Source: Undaria pinnatifida (Eukaryota; Sar; Phaeophyceae; Laminariales; Alariaceae). From it: a stretch of 64,000 bases of DNA. Both the position numbers and the translations under genes were made by a program. The DNA lies in assembly GCA_012845835.1 (NCBI GenBank), contig JABAKD010000029.1, positions 5,489,405 through 5,553,404 on the forward strand, written 5' to 3'. Below, one piece after another: positions 21,074 to 32,860 of this stretch. The notes under the pieces were generated by a model. The model did no database searches. It was not told the DNA's origin and saw nothing but the letters and a program-made list of their open reading frames with translations. Every line of letters starts with the position of its first letter. Positions within the stretch are counted from its first letter, which is position 1.

Positions 21074-24000
21074 CTACATGAGCTTGAGATGCGACGATAT
21101 GCCCTCGAACGCCGACACAGGGGCCGGTCCTAGCGCTAGAACGGTGCGCGACCCCGCCGCAATTTGGGTGTGACCGGCGTCCATCTGCCCGCGAGAAAAG
21201 GGTGGGGGAAGGGGAGGCACAACGAACGTCAAATCAGCAGCAGGGGGGTGAACCAAGCGCCATGCCTCGGGAGAGTGCAGGCCAGGCGGCTTATCTCGTC
21301 CGGCGCAATGATAAATACACTACACACTCGACGCCGAGACGGACGCTGGCTTCCATACCTTGGTAAACGTGTAAAAATATCGCGTTCTTCCATGCAATGC
21401 CTGCCGCTTGTGCTATGGCCGGTGCACCTAAACTACAATTTTCGCGACTCCTGGTTTGAGGAGCTCTACACTTTGCACCAAAGTTGATGTTGAGAAAATA
21501 CCAAGGTGCAAACCCCGATGAACAATCCCCCCCCCAAAAAAAACGCCTGTCGGAACGTCACGAGCAATCAATAAAACACAAATGGCAATCCAACGATATT
21601 AGGTACGAAACGCCTCAGGTGAGAAACCCCGGGTAGTCGGTAATAGTTTGGCCGAAAAGTGCTCCTATTAATAGCCCCATATCTCGAAGCGCGTTATGGA
21701 AGCTCACCACGAGGTAGTTGACCAAGCCGGCCGCTTGTGCCTTGGCCTGTATGTCATACATTTCGGCTTCCGTGGGACACTTCACGCAAATCTTGGCCTG
21801 CCCCATGTGTTCCCACCTGTCACCACCACAAGCGGTCAGCAACGAAAGGAAACGAAAGAGGAAAATAAACGATAAATATATCATATATGGTATTAGTACG
21901 GGAAAATTCTTAACCCCCCCCCCTCCCGTTGAACGATATCACAACATTTTAACCGTGGGGGTGGGGGGGGTCGGTTTTCGAGTTAAGGTCGTGCGGGATG
22001 AACAAACCGTGTGTAAAGGGCATAGTCTATGGCCACGCTGCTAAATTTGGTGCTATACCAGGTACCTCCGCGCGGTAGCATAGCGTGGGCAAGCTCGGAA
22101 CCAAAAAAAAGAACAAGGATAGCAGTTGCATTTGGAGTAGTCCGATAACCTTGATTACACAACGTAACGCCTCTTCATTCGCGTAACACAATATACACGG
22201 TTCACGTGTAATATATATGTCGCGTACGTCAACGCAACAGAGAGGCTCCCCCAACTTCACAGCAACGCATTCAACTATTGCTAAGGCTGTGAGGTGACTA
22301 GAGTTCACGACGAATGCCACCACAGAGGTGAACCATTTATTTTTCGAGGCTCGAGAATCATTTCCTCCCGAAGCTCCTCGCTTGAGCAGCTCTACACCTT
22401 ACCAAAATACTGTTTTGGAGAAAACCGAAAGCGCTACACAATGTGACACGAACAATCCCCATAGCCTCGGTACACAACAAAACCTATAGAAAACAAAGAA
22501 AAATGAAACTCCGACGATTTCAGGCTCAGGACCCCCATCATTCAGAAAACCTTCAGCCCAAAAGACCTACCTCCCTCCATCGTAGGACGCGTCTCAAGGC
22601 TAGTTACTAGTTACTACTGTAGTCGGACGACGGAGAAAAAAAAGCCAACTAACTGACCTGTCTGTCAGCGGCAACAAATGGCGCAGCACCTCACAAACCA
22701 CCGCACGCAACCAACGGCAACAACTAACTAGCTACTGAAAGTATTACCGGGGGGGCATAGTAATGAGAACCTCCGATAACCGCAAGACCTATATACTCCC
22801 CTGTTTTTACTTCGATATATGGCTATATTTACTACCAGTTGCATGCTCCTTCGTAATAGGAATAAAAGCAAGTCGGCGACCCATAGACGAAACGTAGTAA
22901 CGCGCCAATGAAAAGGGTGTTCGCGATGTACCAAGCATCATTTTGGTTGGGTAGGAGTTGGGCAGGGAAACATACAGTAGTACCAGGGGGGGTTCGCCGC
23001 GGTGGGCTGACGCCCACCTATGGCTCCGCGCACGCCCGTAAGACACGTGGTAGTAAACGAAGCGGAGAGGGAGCGTAGAAGCGAGAAATTACTGCCAAGG
23101 GGTACGGTGTGGTATTGCATCAGTTCATACTAGTATTGCAAGTATAATATGGAGCGAGTGTGGAGGGGGTTTGTATATATTGAAAAGATAAAGCAAAGGA
23201 ACGGTCGGGAGGACGAGAAATCCATGATGATCGTATCATATGCCAGGTACATAAGAGTACCGGCGGGTAGTATGGCAGCACTGCTACAACAGCAGCAGCA
23301 GTAATCGCCAAACCACCTCGTACCTCGAACATACTGCTGATGTATCATCATTTTTAGCAGTCCAACCATATGTACCTGGATCTCTCTCCTCTCTTCCTCC
23401 CTGTATGCGAGTACTCCTATGTACGTTTTGGCCACGAGACTCATGAATCACGCAGCTTGCAACATTAAACCTAAACCACTCAATTGTTGGAACTCAGTAT
23501 CGACCGCTCGACTGGTCGAACTTACAGCTGACGTATTTGAAACAATTATGCGAAAAACGAGTACAGCACACTCTGCCAGCCGGCAGCCCGGGCACGGCGC
23601 AAGCACGCCCGAGGCCTCCTCTGACACCGTCGAGGTCGGGGAGCAAGACGAGGGAGTTTCGGTCCGAGGGATGATCCTCATCGCAAGCTAGCACGGCAAA
23701 AGCTCAAAAATACGCCCAAGAAAAGCTGAGGAGCCTTCTCCGAGCAGCAGCAGCAATCTTGTGCATGTATTTACAATTGAAACCGTCGAACGTCACAATT
23801 TCAGAGGCGCCTTTACCCGCTTTGTCCCACAAGTCGTACCAGATCAGGTACCAAAATATACCTCACTTTATGGTTTTTTTCAAGCTGTTTTTTGTGTTTT
23901 TGTGTTTTTTTTTCGTCAAATCGCGAGAGGGCGTCGACCCACCCCTAACCTTAACCCTAACCCTAACCCTAACCCTAACCCCAACCCTAACCCAGGCTAG

Positions 24001-25739
24001 GGCTCCGACCCAAGCGCGACTTCGCCGCGCGTTTTGGAAAAACTGACAAAAAATGTGCTGACCACCTCAAACATCGAAATATATTTGGTACCTTATCTGG
24101 TACGATTTGTGGGGTGAGAACAGCGCAAAGGCTACTGCAATTTCAAGGCCAACCCAACCAACCCAGGACGAAAAAAATAGGGCAGGAAAAAAAGAGGTAG
24201 AGGAAACCATTCGACGGTTTCAATACCTTTTTTATATTTTTTCAACCCCACCGGAAGTTGAAAATCGCAAACACCCAACATACCTATTAGTCGGCGACTC
24301 ACTATTATAGTCAGCAAGCTCTCAGCACTAACTAGTGTTATCCCGTGCTCACCCTTGCAGACCAGACGGGCAGTATCGCTCCGAAATTTTGTAGTTCCCG
24401 AGGGTAGCATGGCAGCACTGCGCCACCACCTGCATCGGCGACGAGACCAGTGAGAACGATAAGGACGAGCGGCTGAGCACCAACGACGCGCTCTATATAC
24501 GTCAGGATTCGGACATACAACTGTACACTAAGCTACAAACTAATTTGAGCCGGTCGGTGTTATTTGCACATTGATGGCTTATTATTTTTTTTCCCTTCAG
24601 TTTCCAAGACTCTCGTTTATTGCCCCTTTTTTAATTTGCGACGCACCTGGGACTCCAAGCCAACCACATCCCGAAGGGAAAATCCTTGTATATACTAGCA
24701 ATAGTAACCAGTAGCAATCCGACGAGTGCTACCATAGGGGGGGGGGGGGAGCTCGTTTCCGCTACCTGCCGGGTATATGCCCCTCACGCGAATGGCTCTT
24801 CCGCACCCCCGTTCCAAAAATGCTCTCCAAACAGATTTTGTTGGCGCACGAGAAATGAAAACCATCCGCAACTCGGACAGATCACGATCTAGATCATCTA
24901 CCGTAGATTATGCAGCTGCCTTCAAGGGGTGTTGTGCAGGACCTATGTACGTGGACTACAGATCCAACTCCGGGAGCATGTGCTAGATCATGCAGATCGC
25001 ACAGCTCCCACTCGGCAACATGAGCTAGACCATACAAAGCTACCAAACTCAACAGTTGTTTTATCGCGTATAAGGTGGGGGTCCCCAAAAGGGCTAAGTT
25101 GCACAAGACATACCAGTACATTACAAGACTGCCCTCAAACACCCCCAATCGGACACACTGCTACCCTGTTTTTGGAGTAAAACAACCATAGCCGTGACCG
25201 ACAATCATCAGCGCGGCGGGCCGGATGAATGCGACTCGAGTGATGCCAGCGAGCAGCCGCCTGAGGAGGCCGGCACTACTCAGCTCAACAACCGAGACCC
25301 GCAATAAATACGCTAAAAAGTTCTTATGCATGGGATACCACGGACCCTGCGAACCGCCTTCCCACCATGGATTATAGACCTCACAACGTCAACCGCACCA
25401 CACGGCAGTGCCGGCTATCATCCTGGTAAAACGTAATGACGGCCGACAAGCATCATAACCCAAAACGCACCACACGGTACCACCTGATGCCAGTGCCAGA
25501 TCTAATGATATCACGAAACGGCGGTTGCGGCCTCTCTCACCTTTCCCTTTCCCATCTTAAGCTGCATGTTGACGATAAGGACGAGCTTGAACGGCCCGTC
25601 TGACAGAGACCACGCCCTAGCCTGGCTGTTGCCCTCCGACTCCCACTCATCCTCCTCGTCCACGTCTTCACTAGCATCGCCACCACTTCGTCGCCCTTTC
25701 GCTCCGGACGAGATTAGCCGACCCGACCCAGCTTCTCGC
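21074..25739 (-). CDS. PTH2: Peptidyl-tRNA hydrolase 2 (four exons seen, 5' exon missing)
   Basis: PTH2 releases the peptide from peptidyl-tRNA that has dropped off the ribosome. The exons, in transcript order, are 25739-25541, 24429-24353, 21816-21708 and 21184-21074. All phases fit. The protein reads, in pieces, [76 protein letters not shown], then [11 protein letters not shown]-stop. This matches PTH2 motif by motif (D/NLxMxxGKxAAQCxHA, GQxKI, DAGxTQIxxGSxTVLxxGP, LKLL-type end). Asp is replaced by Asn in the usual RtDL position (VNMQL) and the usual Arg of DAGRTQ is His. The first visible exon opens with an acidic linker ([14 protein letters not shown]) after a GTTGACAG acceptor, so an upstream exon, perhaps with a membrane anchor as in the animal mitochondrial form, lies beyond 25740. 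The 24352-21817 intron is filled with repeats. Confidence 0.93.
21443..21535 (+). repeat. CTTGAGGAGCTC dispersed repeat, copy 1
   Basis: GACTCCTGGTTTGAGGAGCT is followed by CTACACTTTGCACCAAAG, a TTGAGAAAA block and CCCCGATGAACAATCCC. The same blocks in the same order recur at 22371, 30033 and 34696, with shorter forms at 47336 and 47643. This copy is in the last intron of PTH2. Confidence 0.7.
22371..22486 (+). repeat. CTTGAGGAGCTC dispersed repeat, copy 2
   Basis: AAGCTCCTCGCTTGAGCAGC is followed by TCTACACCTTACCAAAATAC, TTTTGGAGAAAACCG and GAACAATCCCCATAGCCT. It is in the same orientation as copy 1 and is also inside the 21817-24352 intron of PTH2. Confidence 0.7.
22980..23041. repeat. Short hairpin repeat, copy 2
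   Basis: ACCAGGGGGGGTTCGCCGCG is followed by the stem GGTGGGCTGACGCCCACC and GCGCACGCCCGTAAG. It is homologous to 18589-18652. The GGTGGGC/GCCCACC stem is exact here. Confidence 0.6.
23937..23995. repeat. Interstitial telomere-like (CCCTAA)n tract
   Basis: About eight CCCTAA-type units follow GGGCGTCGACCCACC and precede GGCTAG. A shorter, more degenerate tract at 36640-36690 has the same left flank (GGGCGTAGACCCACC) and the same GGCTAG right flank, so the tract travels within a larger repeat. It lies in a PTH2 intron. Confidence 0.8.
24876..25045. repeat. Dispersed repeat, copy 2 (GATCTAGAT family)
   Basis: CAGATCACGATCTAGATCAT opens it and CATGCAGATCGCACAGCTCC..ACATGAGCTAGACCATAC closes it. 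It is homologous in block order to 4310-4490 and lies in the PTH2 intron 24430-25540. Confidence 0.6.
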
Positions 25740-28355
25740 CTGTCAACGACGGCAGACAGCGGTCAGGAACTCGTGCTGGTGGGTATGATTAGAAGACATA
25801 CTTCAAGTACGTCCGCGATAATTGCGACCAGATGAGCGGTCAATACTCAGCTTTGCAAGCTGCGTATAAAAACAAAAAACACGTGAACTGGACATAACCA
25901 ACTTAAATCAACTACTGCGGTGTATGCGCTGGTGGACGGCGTATGTGCAAGGCTAAGAAGAAGAAAAAACACTTTGTAGTGCCCGTATGAATTTTTGAAG
26001 ATCTTCGTAGATTTTCAGCTTCATAGATTTTCGGCTTCACATCTCCGGCTTCACCCAGCTCCAAAGGGCCCCTTACATTTTAGGCAGCCTTGTAAATACA
26101 AATTTGGAACTCGCCTTGCCCATGATAATATGCACTTCGTACTCCGGAGTATAGTCATTCGCGACAAACCCCCCCTCTTTGCCGGTGATGGTTGTTGGCG
26201 AAGTCCATCCTAGAAATCAAGACCCGGTTCATGATACGCGCGTGCCATGCATGCGAGTGCTGAACATCGAGTGGGGGCTGTTGTCAGCCGTGGTTTTACG
26301 CTTCTCTATGCGCTTTCTTATTAGGGGACAGGAGACGTCGCGTAATTTCGCCGGCCACGTCTTGTTAGTTACCGCAAAAAAAATCTTGCTGTGGACGTAA
26401 TTACGTAAACAGACATACCAGTAACTGTTTTGGACGCCCCTCTGCCTGATCTTGGAGCTGAACGTTTTCGGGCGCACGTGGCATGGAGGTATCATATTTG
26501 GAAAGAGGTATCCGGGGGGCTTACTATAGAACCAAGCTATTGTAGCGCCACGGGTGCAAAGATACGCATGTACATCGCTGTAGATGCCATTTTGTGAAAA
26601 ATATTTCCGCTGTGCACTAAAGGTCGTTCGATAAAAACGACGGCAGCAGCCAGCAAAGATGTCAGGCATGGAGAGGAGAGGAGACGAGAGACAACACAGC
26701 AGCTGCTCACCCCTAGAGCAGTAGCACAGGCAGCAAAGTTACCTCGACAAACTCCAATTATTAGGTATTACGGTGAAAAAATCGACCCTACACCCTTGAC
26801 AGCGAGCATTTTCCCTCGCTTGACATGCGTCCTGATATCTTTGGCAGCCAACAGGCAAGCCCGACAAGCAGCAGCAGCCAGCAGCGAAGCCCACAAGAAC
26901 CAGCCGAGCAATAAACACCAGCTGATAAACACGCAGTTGTTGAAAAACCAAAAAAAGCAAAAATGTCCGAAATACGAGTGCACAATGCACAGCAGCAGCA
27001 GTAGTAGTAGCAGTACGAGGTACTATACGCGTAGTACCCGTGGCTTTGTCAACAGTAAGGTGTACCTGCGTCGGCGAGAAGCAAACCAGTGCGCAATGAG
27101 TGCCCCCGCCGCAAAGCTGGCAATCGATGTGCCAAGCACCGTGTTGCTCTCCCTAGCCTCCATCGTGTCCGGGCTGCGCAGTTTGCTCTGTCTGCTGTCT
27201 CTGCTCGCTACACAGCAGTGTGATTGTGATTGTTCAGGGTTTCCACATTGTTGGCGTTACGGTTCCCCGAGTCGAAAAGTTCTGTTTGGTTCTTATTATT
27301 AGTTCACGTTTGTCCAACGCAACGCAACGAAGGTCGAGATGTATTATCGGACATTGGACATTGTCAAACAACCTACTAGGTCTACAGCACAAAGCTTAAT
27401 GTTTGTCCGAGCTGGTGTATATCCAGCCATAAGTACTGCTGTACGCGTCTTGCGTGGTCGATGGTCGAACTAAACATACCTGTTTAGTATGGAGCACTGC
27501 AAAGAAGATGACGATGATCGCAGAGAGTGTATCCCCTTGTCAGTATCATCAGGTGGATTGCAGCAAAGATTTTTTCTTGGTTCACGTTCGTTTGGTCCAA
27601 CGCAACGAATGGATCTACTCAAGAATCTGCAGATCGGCCTGAGAGTGGAAAACAATCAACGGAGACAGCAAGAAGCCAACACTGCTTTTGTATGTCCAGA
27701 CGCGAGGACTACTGCTGCTGTGAGCGTCCTGCTAGGTTGAACGAAAGTGGACGATACCAATCACAAAAAACGACAAGCGATGGGCGATGTGGCTGTCAAC
27801 AGCGAGCGGCAGACTTTCATAATCTCCGAATACCAGGTGTCACACTGGTGTTGGGATCATTTTCATGAATAATAGTACTGCGGACAAAGAGCGGCGGCAG
27901 TTGACCGAGCGAGCGAACGGAAAACAGCGCGCGATCGACGAAGGCGGCCCAAGGCCGCCAACAAAGTACCGAGCGGGCAAGAGGGCGTACGGGCGGCCGG
28001 CGGACAGCCTCCGCGATGCAACACACTCTAAATCCAACTTAAAAACAAACAACGACGACCTACAGCATCGCCAACAACGGCAGCATAATGCCGCTTCAAA
28101 TATACAGATGTGACCAGCACGGTGTCGACTGTTTCGGTTCATGTGTCGTCAGTACTGTAGTATCAGCATTCAATCCCATTGTCGTCCATTTCGGGTCGCA
28201 AGCTGCTGACGTCCCAAGGGTCGCCACCTCGGAAGCCGTCTAGTTGAGCTGCGGCGAAGCGGTTGATCACACAAAACGCAAAACAACTCAACACGCGATC
28301 CACACCGCAGAAATCGAGGAGGGCGATACGTTCGACATGTTCAGACAATTCTTAC
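25740..28355. other. Interval without a recognised gene
   Basis: It should contain the missing first exon of PTH2, on the - strand and upstream of 25740, but I could not identify it. Open frames at 26229-26669 (-) and 26796-27302 (+) have no supporting splice pattern or family resemblance. CAG-rich runs (26990-27015) and short repeats of a TTCACGTTYGT..CCAACGCAACGAA block (27302 and 27580) are present. Confidence 0.4.
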
Positions 28356-28484
28356 CTGAAACGTCGCTTGCCTTGGGGCGTGGTCGGTCGCAATAATGTA
28401 CTCTGTCCTAAGGCAGTCAAGCCCCACAGCTAGCGCGACACCTCGTACACAGACAACTCGGTTGCGACCGTGAACAGTGACATT
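28356..28484 (-). CDS. Candidate internal exon of an unidentified gene
   Basis: A 129-nt open exon is bounded by a CGTCAG acceptor and a CAG|GTAAGA donor, phase 0 at both ends (43 codons). It reads NVTVHGRNRVVCVRGVALAV, then GLDCLRTEYIIATDHAPRQA and TFQ. The composition is protein-like and free of repeats, but I cannot assign a family. ATDHAP recalls a dihydroorotase metal-binding motif without the rest of that signature. A possible following exon lies near 28163-28260 on the same strand, where two acceptors give different frames. The rest of the gene was not found. Confidence 0.35.
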
Positions 28485-28599
28485 CTGACGAAATGATTCG
28501 CGGATTATAATTCAAGTTGATTTATTAGGCCGTTCACCAAGTCGGCGAATGACGAGAAATTTTGACCGCAGACCGACCAGCGCTGTGAGTTCTCCATAT

Positions 28600-28735
28600 T
28601 AGAGTGATGTTTCAACCCATCTACATCCAGCACAACCAGTGTCTGCGCCGATGCCTCCTGGAGAGACGAGCCCTGTGGTCACAAACTACGAGACACAGAT
28701 GCACACTGCAAATACTGCAAGGTGATCTGGCCATG
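28600..28735 (+). repeat. Dispersed repeat with degenerate coding content, copy 1
   Basis: GTTTCAACCCATCTACATCC through TGTGGTCACAAACTACGAGA to CATGCAATGCCAA aligns with 46432-46575, where GTTTCAAGCCATCGACATAC..TGTGGTCATAAGCTACGAGA occurs. The first part reads FQPIYIQHNQC. A single-base shift then moves the frame, and after the shift the text reads CGHKLRDTD. It looks like a decayed member of a once-coding repeat. Confidence 0.55.
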
Positions 28736-29012
28736 CAATGCCAACCGCCATGAGCACGCGGGCAAAAAAGAAAAAAAAATGCAAGGCTTCAGCACGTCAG
28801 ACTATTTACAGTATAAAAAGGTGAAGAAGAGAAGAAACAGCCCAAAGGGAAAAAACAATTGGAAAGAGGTACACCGGGCGGCGGCACGGGAAAAAATGAA
28901 ACACAAACCACAACAACAGACAGCCAGCAACTAGCAACACGGCAGATGGCGCCATCAAACCCATGTCGTGGGCAGCAATCATACAGGATTTCGAATGACC
29001 CTATCCTTGTAG

Positions 29013-29123
29013 GAGCAGGAGCATTTCCGCATGGTGTATCACCTGCGCACTCTGTTTGAAGACAGTGGTGCCAATGCCGTCATCGTCGCCCCCGTACCGA
29101 ATACCCAAAACGAAGCCCAGTAA
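29013..29123 (+). CDS. Candidate terminal exon of an unidentified gene
   Basis: After the CCTTGTAG acceptor the frame reads EQEHFRMVYHLRTLFEDSGA, then NAVIVAPVPNTQNEAQ and a TAA stop (36 residues). The amphipathic first half and normal residue mix suggest coding. No upstream partner exon was found and the polypyrimidine tract is poor, so confidence is low. No family is recognised. Confidence 0.3.
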   Translation, partial: EQEHFRMVYHLRTLFEDSGANAVIVAPVPNTQNEAQ

Positions 29124-30032
29124 TTAAGTAAGCAAAAAAAACAAGCAACAACGCAGACGACACCACCCAGCCGGCGTCGGGGCAGCACCCAAAGTGGGTT
29201 CCGAATGCAACTTCTAGAGGAGCTACTAGAGGGTTATAAGCTAAACACCAAACACGCCTACTTCTTTGTCGACATCACGAACTCGCCGTCCAATGGAGTT
29301 TGTTTGTTGGATGAAATATCTCCCCTACTGCCTACCCACATACCCATTACGCACGCAACTCTAGTGCGCACGCAACAACCATGGGCTTGCGCAAGTACGA
29401 ATATACGAACAAACGCATATAAGCCGATAAACTCTGCGCAATCGCGCGCTATACTATGTAAGAACGAGGAAACGGCCCACATCGGCAGCTGAGTACAATC
29501 AATCGAGGCACAGCCGCTATCAAACCAACAGCATTTGTCCGTACCGCAACTACACTATAACCATATGGAACATCAATAACGACCAACCCAGATCTACTGT
29601 GGACACTTTCATCCACAGGTTGTCATCTACTAGGGGAAGTCAGTGATACGGTGGCTGTTAATAGCGACTACGGCTGTACTCTCCTCAGTCGGCAACGTTA
29701 CTTTGCTCAGCGGTATTTACGGAACAGATAAAAAATGCAGCACTACCGTACACTCTGTCGACTACAGCACGCTCGATGCGTTGCAGATAGAAAACAAGCA
29801 CAGAAGAAGCGAGCTGTCGCGATACCACATATATAACAGCATACATCCCAAGCCATCCAAAGCGCCTATACACGTGATTTCGTATCAACCACAAAGCCTA
29901 TCCCAGTACCGGAGTCAACTAAAGCAGGCCCGAATACCGATACCCCAACAGCCAACCTAGCTCCAAAACGAGCACGCGCCGCCAAGTTCGATCAGCAACA
30001 GACGCAAGTCAGGGTAGGTACACCTGAATTTC

Positions 30033-30130
30033 TGAGGGTCCTCGCTTGAAGGGCTCCGTACCTCACCCAAAAACTGACATTCATAAAAAAGTGAAAGAGC
30101 AAGCGCGATGAACAATCCCATGGCCTAGAA
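30033..30130 (+). repeat. CTTGAGGAGCTC dispersed repeat, copy 3
   Basis: TGAGGGTCCTCGCTTGAAGG is followed by GCTCCGTACCTCACCCAAAA, ACTGACATT and GCGATGAACAATCCCATGGC. It has the same block order and orientation as the copies at 21443 and 22371. Confidence 0.7.
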
Positions 30131-30309
30131 ATACCGACCCGTACGAAGTAGCCATTGAAAACAAACAGCATTCCAACAACAATGAGTAGTGTAGCGATGA
30201 GTTTCTTCAGTTGAGGAGCGGCGTGAGCCAGAACTGGTTTTGGCCAAAAACTATACGATTACTCCTATCGTAGCATGGCGTCAATACTATATCGAAGCAG
30301 AAGCCAGCG

Positions 30310-30426
30310 TCAGGCTTGCTGCAACAGCTTCTTGTACGCAGACATGTAGTGGTTGCCGCCGAGCCCTACCGCGGCAGCGCTTCGGTAGGGATCGCCCGCC
30401 GATGATGCCCCACCCGCCTCCGAGTC
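30310..30426 (-). CDS. Candidate terminal exon of the - strand gene near 30.3-31 kb
   Basis: After a GGCCCAG acceptor (an alternative CTGCAG lies 8 bases earlier) the frame reads DSEAGGASSAGDPYRSAAAV, GLGGNHYMSAYKKLLQQA and stop, 38 residues. An amphipathic Lys/Leu/Gln helix closes the protein. It probably belongs with the open stretch at 30677-30890, but the splice phase between them is unresolved. No family is recognised. Confidence 0.4.
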   Translation of the reverse strand, partial: DSEAGGASSAGDPYRSAAAVGLGGNHYMSAYKKLLQQA

Positions 30427-30676
30427 CTGGGCCGCTGCAGCATACACGTACATACGAAGACACCAAAAAATAAAACGTGAGCCACAAGCGGGGCGTGCAA
30501 CACGCCATGTTTTCATCAGGGAATCATGTGGCGGTGCACGGCGAAACAGAATGCCAGAAACGTATGAAGAGCAAAAACCAGTAGTGTCGGCCCAGGCCGG
30601 GTTTTTTACTCGGGAGAAGGTACACTTTACACCAACTCCAGACTAACGGCAGACTAACGGTGCCCGGACTTCTTAC

Positions 30677-30890
30677 TTGCCTACGAATCCCATCCACTTT
30701 TTCTCGTTCAATTGTTCCTTTGTAATAGGCTTTTGTATATCCTGTAATGCAGAAAGTACGAGAAAACAAGAAACACAACACCTACACGCGTTGAAGGCTG
30801 TGGAATCCCCCGGGAAAAAATCGTGCGACGTCCCCGAGAGCAAGCAGTGGAATAAGTCATGGAATGGCGTGCAGGTTCTGGACATCTGGG
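30677..30890 (-). CDS. Candidate exon(s) of an unidentified - strand gene
   Basis: A continuous - frame reads TCTPFHDLFHCLLSGTSHDF, FPGDSTAFNACR, a Cys/Leu-rich stretch, then DIQKPITKEQLNEKKWMGFV. A strong polypyrimidine tract and TTACAG precede DIQKPITK at 30741, and a GTAAGA donor closes at 30677, so the 3' part is very likely an exon. The 5' part may be a separate exon bounded by GATGTCCAG and a GTGTTG donor, though that junction would shift frame. The sequence looks coding but matches no family I know. The first ATG in this frame is within the first part, so further 5' exons are expected. Confidence 0.4.
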
Positions 30891-32860
30891 CGGATCCTCA
30901 GCATAGGCACACAAAAAAGAGCCCAGCTAGAATATCAGGCCGACTTTCGGGGGGCGCCAAGACGAAATCGTGCTGAGCGGCGAGTGCTACACTCACCCCT
31001 GGAGAATAGCCCATGTTCATGGTTGCCCAAGGTACGCGTCACAGTAAGGTTTCAAACCTTGCTCGGATTACGTAGGTGTTTCTTGTTGGCGGGTCTATAC
31101 CGTATGCTACCAATAGGTATGTTGAAGCGAGCGGTATGTCCTGGGTGCGCTACTCCCTGCAGTGTATGCGCTGTCTGTTCGCTGTCTATCGCTATTTATT
31201 GTTCACCAGTATTTGCAGCAGTAGCAGAAAAGGAAGAAGCAGCGTCGTCTAAGGTTCGTGTTGCATGGTTACGGCGTGCGTGGCGTGAACGAGCAAGTTC
31301 GTGTGCTACTCTCTTATCCTCCATCTTGCACTACTATTCGCACCATACATTTTGTGGATATCGACAAAACCAAAGCGGCGTTCGTGACAGACGCCTGCGA
31401 AGACAAGTTGGGACTTGTTGCCATATTGTACATGTTGGTTGCAACCTCGGGTGTAGTCGTGTGCGTACTCGTATTCGGGCAAGAATGTTCATGAGAGTCT
31501 CTCAACGCCCTCGCCGCTGTGTTAATCGCATACAGGAGATGACACGGGTTTTTTTGCAGAAACCTTACGGTATCATGACTTTGACGATTCGTCGGCAGCG
31601 GCTGTTTCCCGCTAGAGGCCCCTCGAAAGGGCACTTTCAAATTAAACAGAGTGCTCGCTAGGCAAACAAAAGTGCACTTATGATGCAACGGCAGCAGTAG
31701 TACTGCATCACGCACCGGGTGGTGCCTTTAGTTGAGCGGATACGAACACTGCTACATATACTGCGGTACCGCCGCTTTTAGGGCGCTACCGGCAGCTGGA
31801 ACGCATGACACACCCTACGCAGCAGCAGTAGCTTCTGTGATACTAGTATGAAACAAGAAAAAAAGAGTACACAGGGAGTATAGCATAGCACATAGCACAT
31901 AGCACGTAGCTCGCTATTTAGCTCAATTGCGCACAAATACCGTAGCTTCAGTTAACTACTCCGAAATTGAATGTACTACGAATAGCAAGCCCAAAACAAC
32001 GCTCTATTGGTATGCATCCTGTGTTCAACGGCTGTCTGCCTTTGCCCCCCTCATTGAGGGTCTTATAGTTTCCTTGCGCAGGACGACCCTAGGCCGAACG
32101 TCTTAGTCCTGTTGACCCCGTATTACGTAAATAGTACAACAACACGAATAGTCTATATTTACAACGTATGATACTTGTACGTGTATTGTGCAGGCGTGTA
32201 CCAGGTACGAGGCATCGTTTGGGGGCAGGTCACCGGTTCATACGGGGATTCCGGGAAGCTGGTGTGCCGCAGGGACCATCTGACAGAGGGCTCCTGTGTC
32301 TAGTGCGCGATGCGCAGCGCGATGCGCACCACAAGCCGGAAGGCGTATTGTTCGCACGGCGGTAGATGTGTTGTATCAATGCGTGCCTTAGGCGTGTCGC
32401 GCCCTGCTGGGGCCCCTGGAGGGCGCACAATACGAGTTCTGGCGATTTTTGCCCTACACAGCAAGTTATTCCTACTCCTATTAGACTAATAACTTGTACT
32501 GCTGTAGTTCCGACCCGAAAGTTGCGGTAGCGCAACAGCAGCAGCGCAACAGCTAATTACTACCAGGTAATTACGTAATTACTAATTACCGGTACAGCCG
32601 GCATCAAAACACATCGCATAAACTCGGACGTAAAATGTTACCAGCAGAGAGGTACTTGGATACTACTGCTGTAGTCTAGTCCCCGAGATGCGAAAAGAGT
32701 GCTCAGTCGTAAAGGGTCCCGTATGACCGGAAACAGAGGAGGGTTAGGGCTAGGAACAGAGACCACTACGAGGTGGCAATCGTACTGTTCGTCGGCGTAT
32801 GGTTCACGCACCCAGCACCCTCATATAGCACCCCCATACCAGGTACCGTGCAACCCTCAC

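Noticed and set aside
30864-31661. 265-codon + strand ORF, among the longest in the window
   Set aside because: It is very Arg/Cys-rich, without domain structure, and overlaps a better-supported - strand exon at 30677-30890. No splice signals or family pattern support it.
32168-32365. + strand frame ending in LVRDAQRDAHHKPEGVLFARR as a last exon
   Set aside because: It follows an AG but the opposite strand is equally open (SLRHTSFPESPYEPVTCPQT). With no partner exon on either strand, I could not choose.
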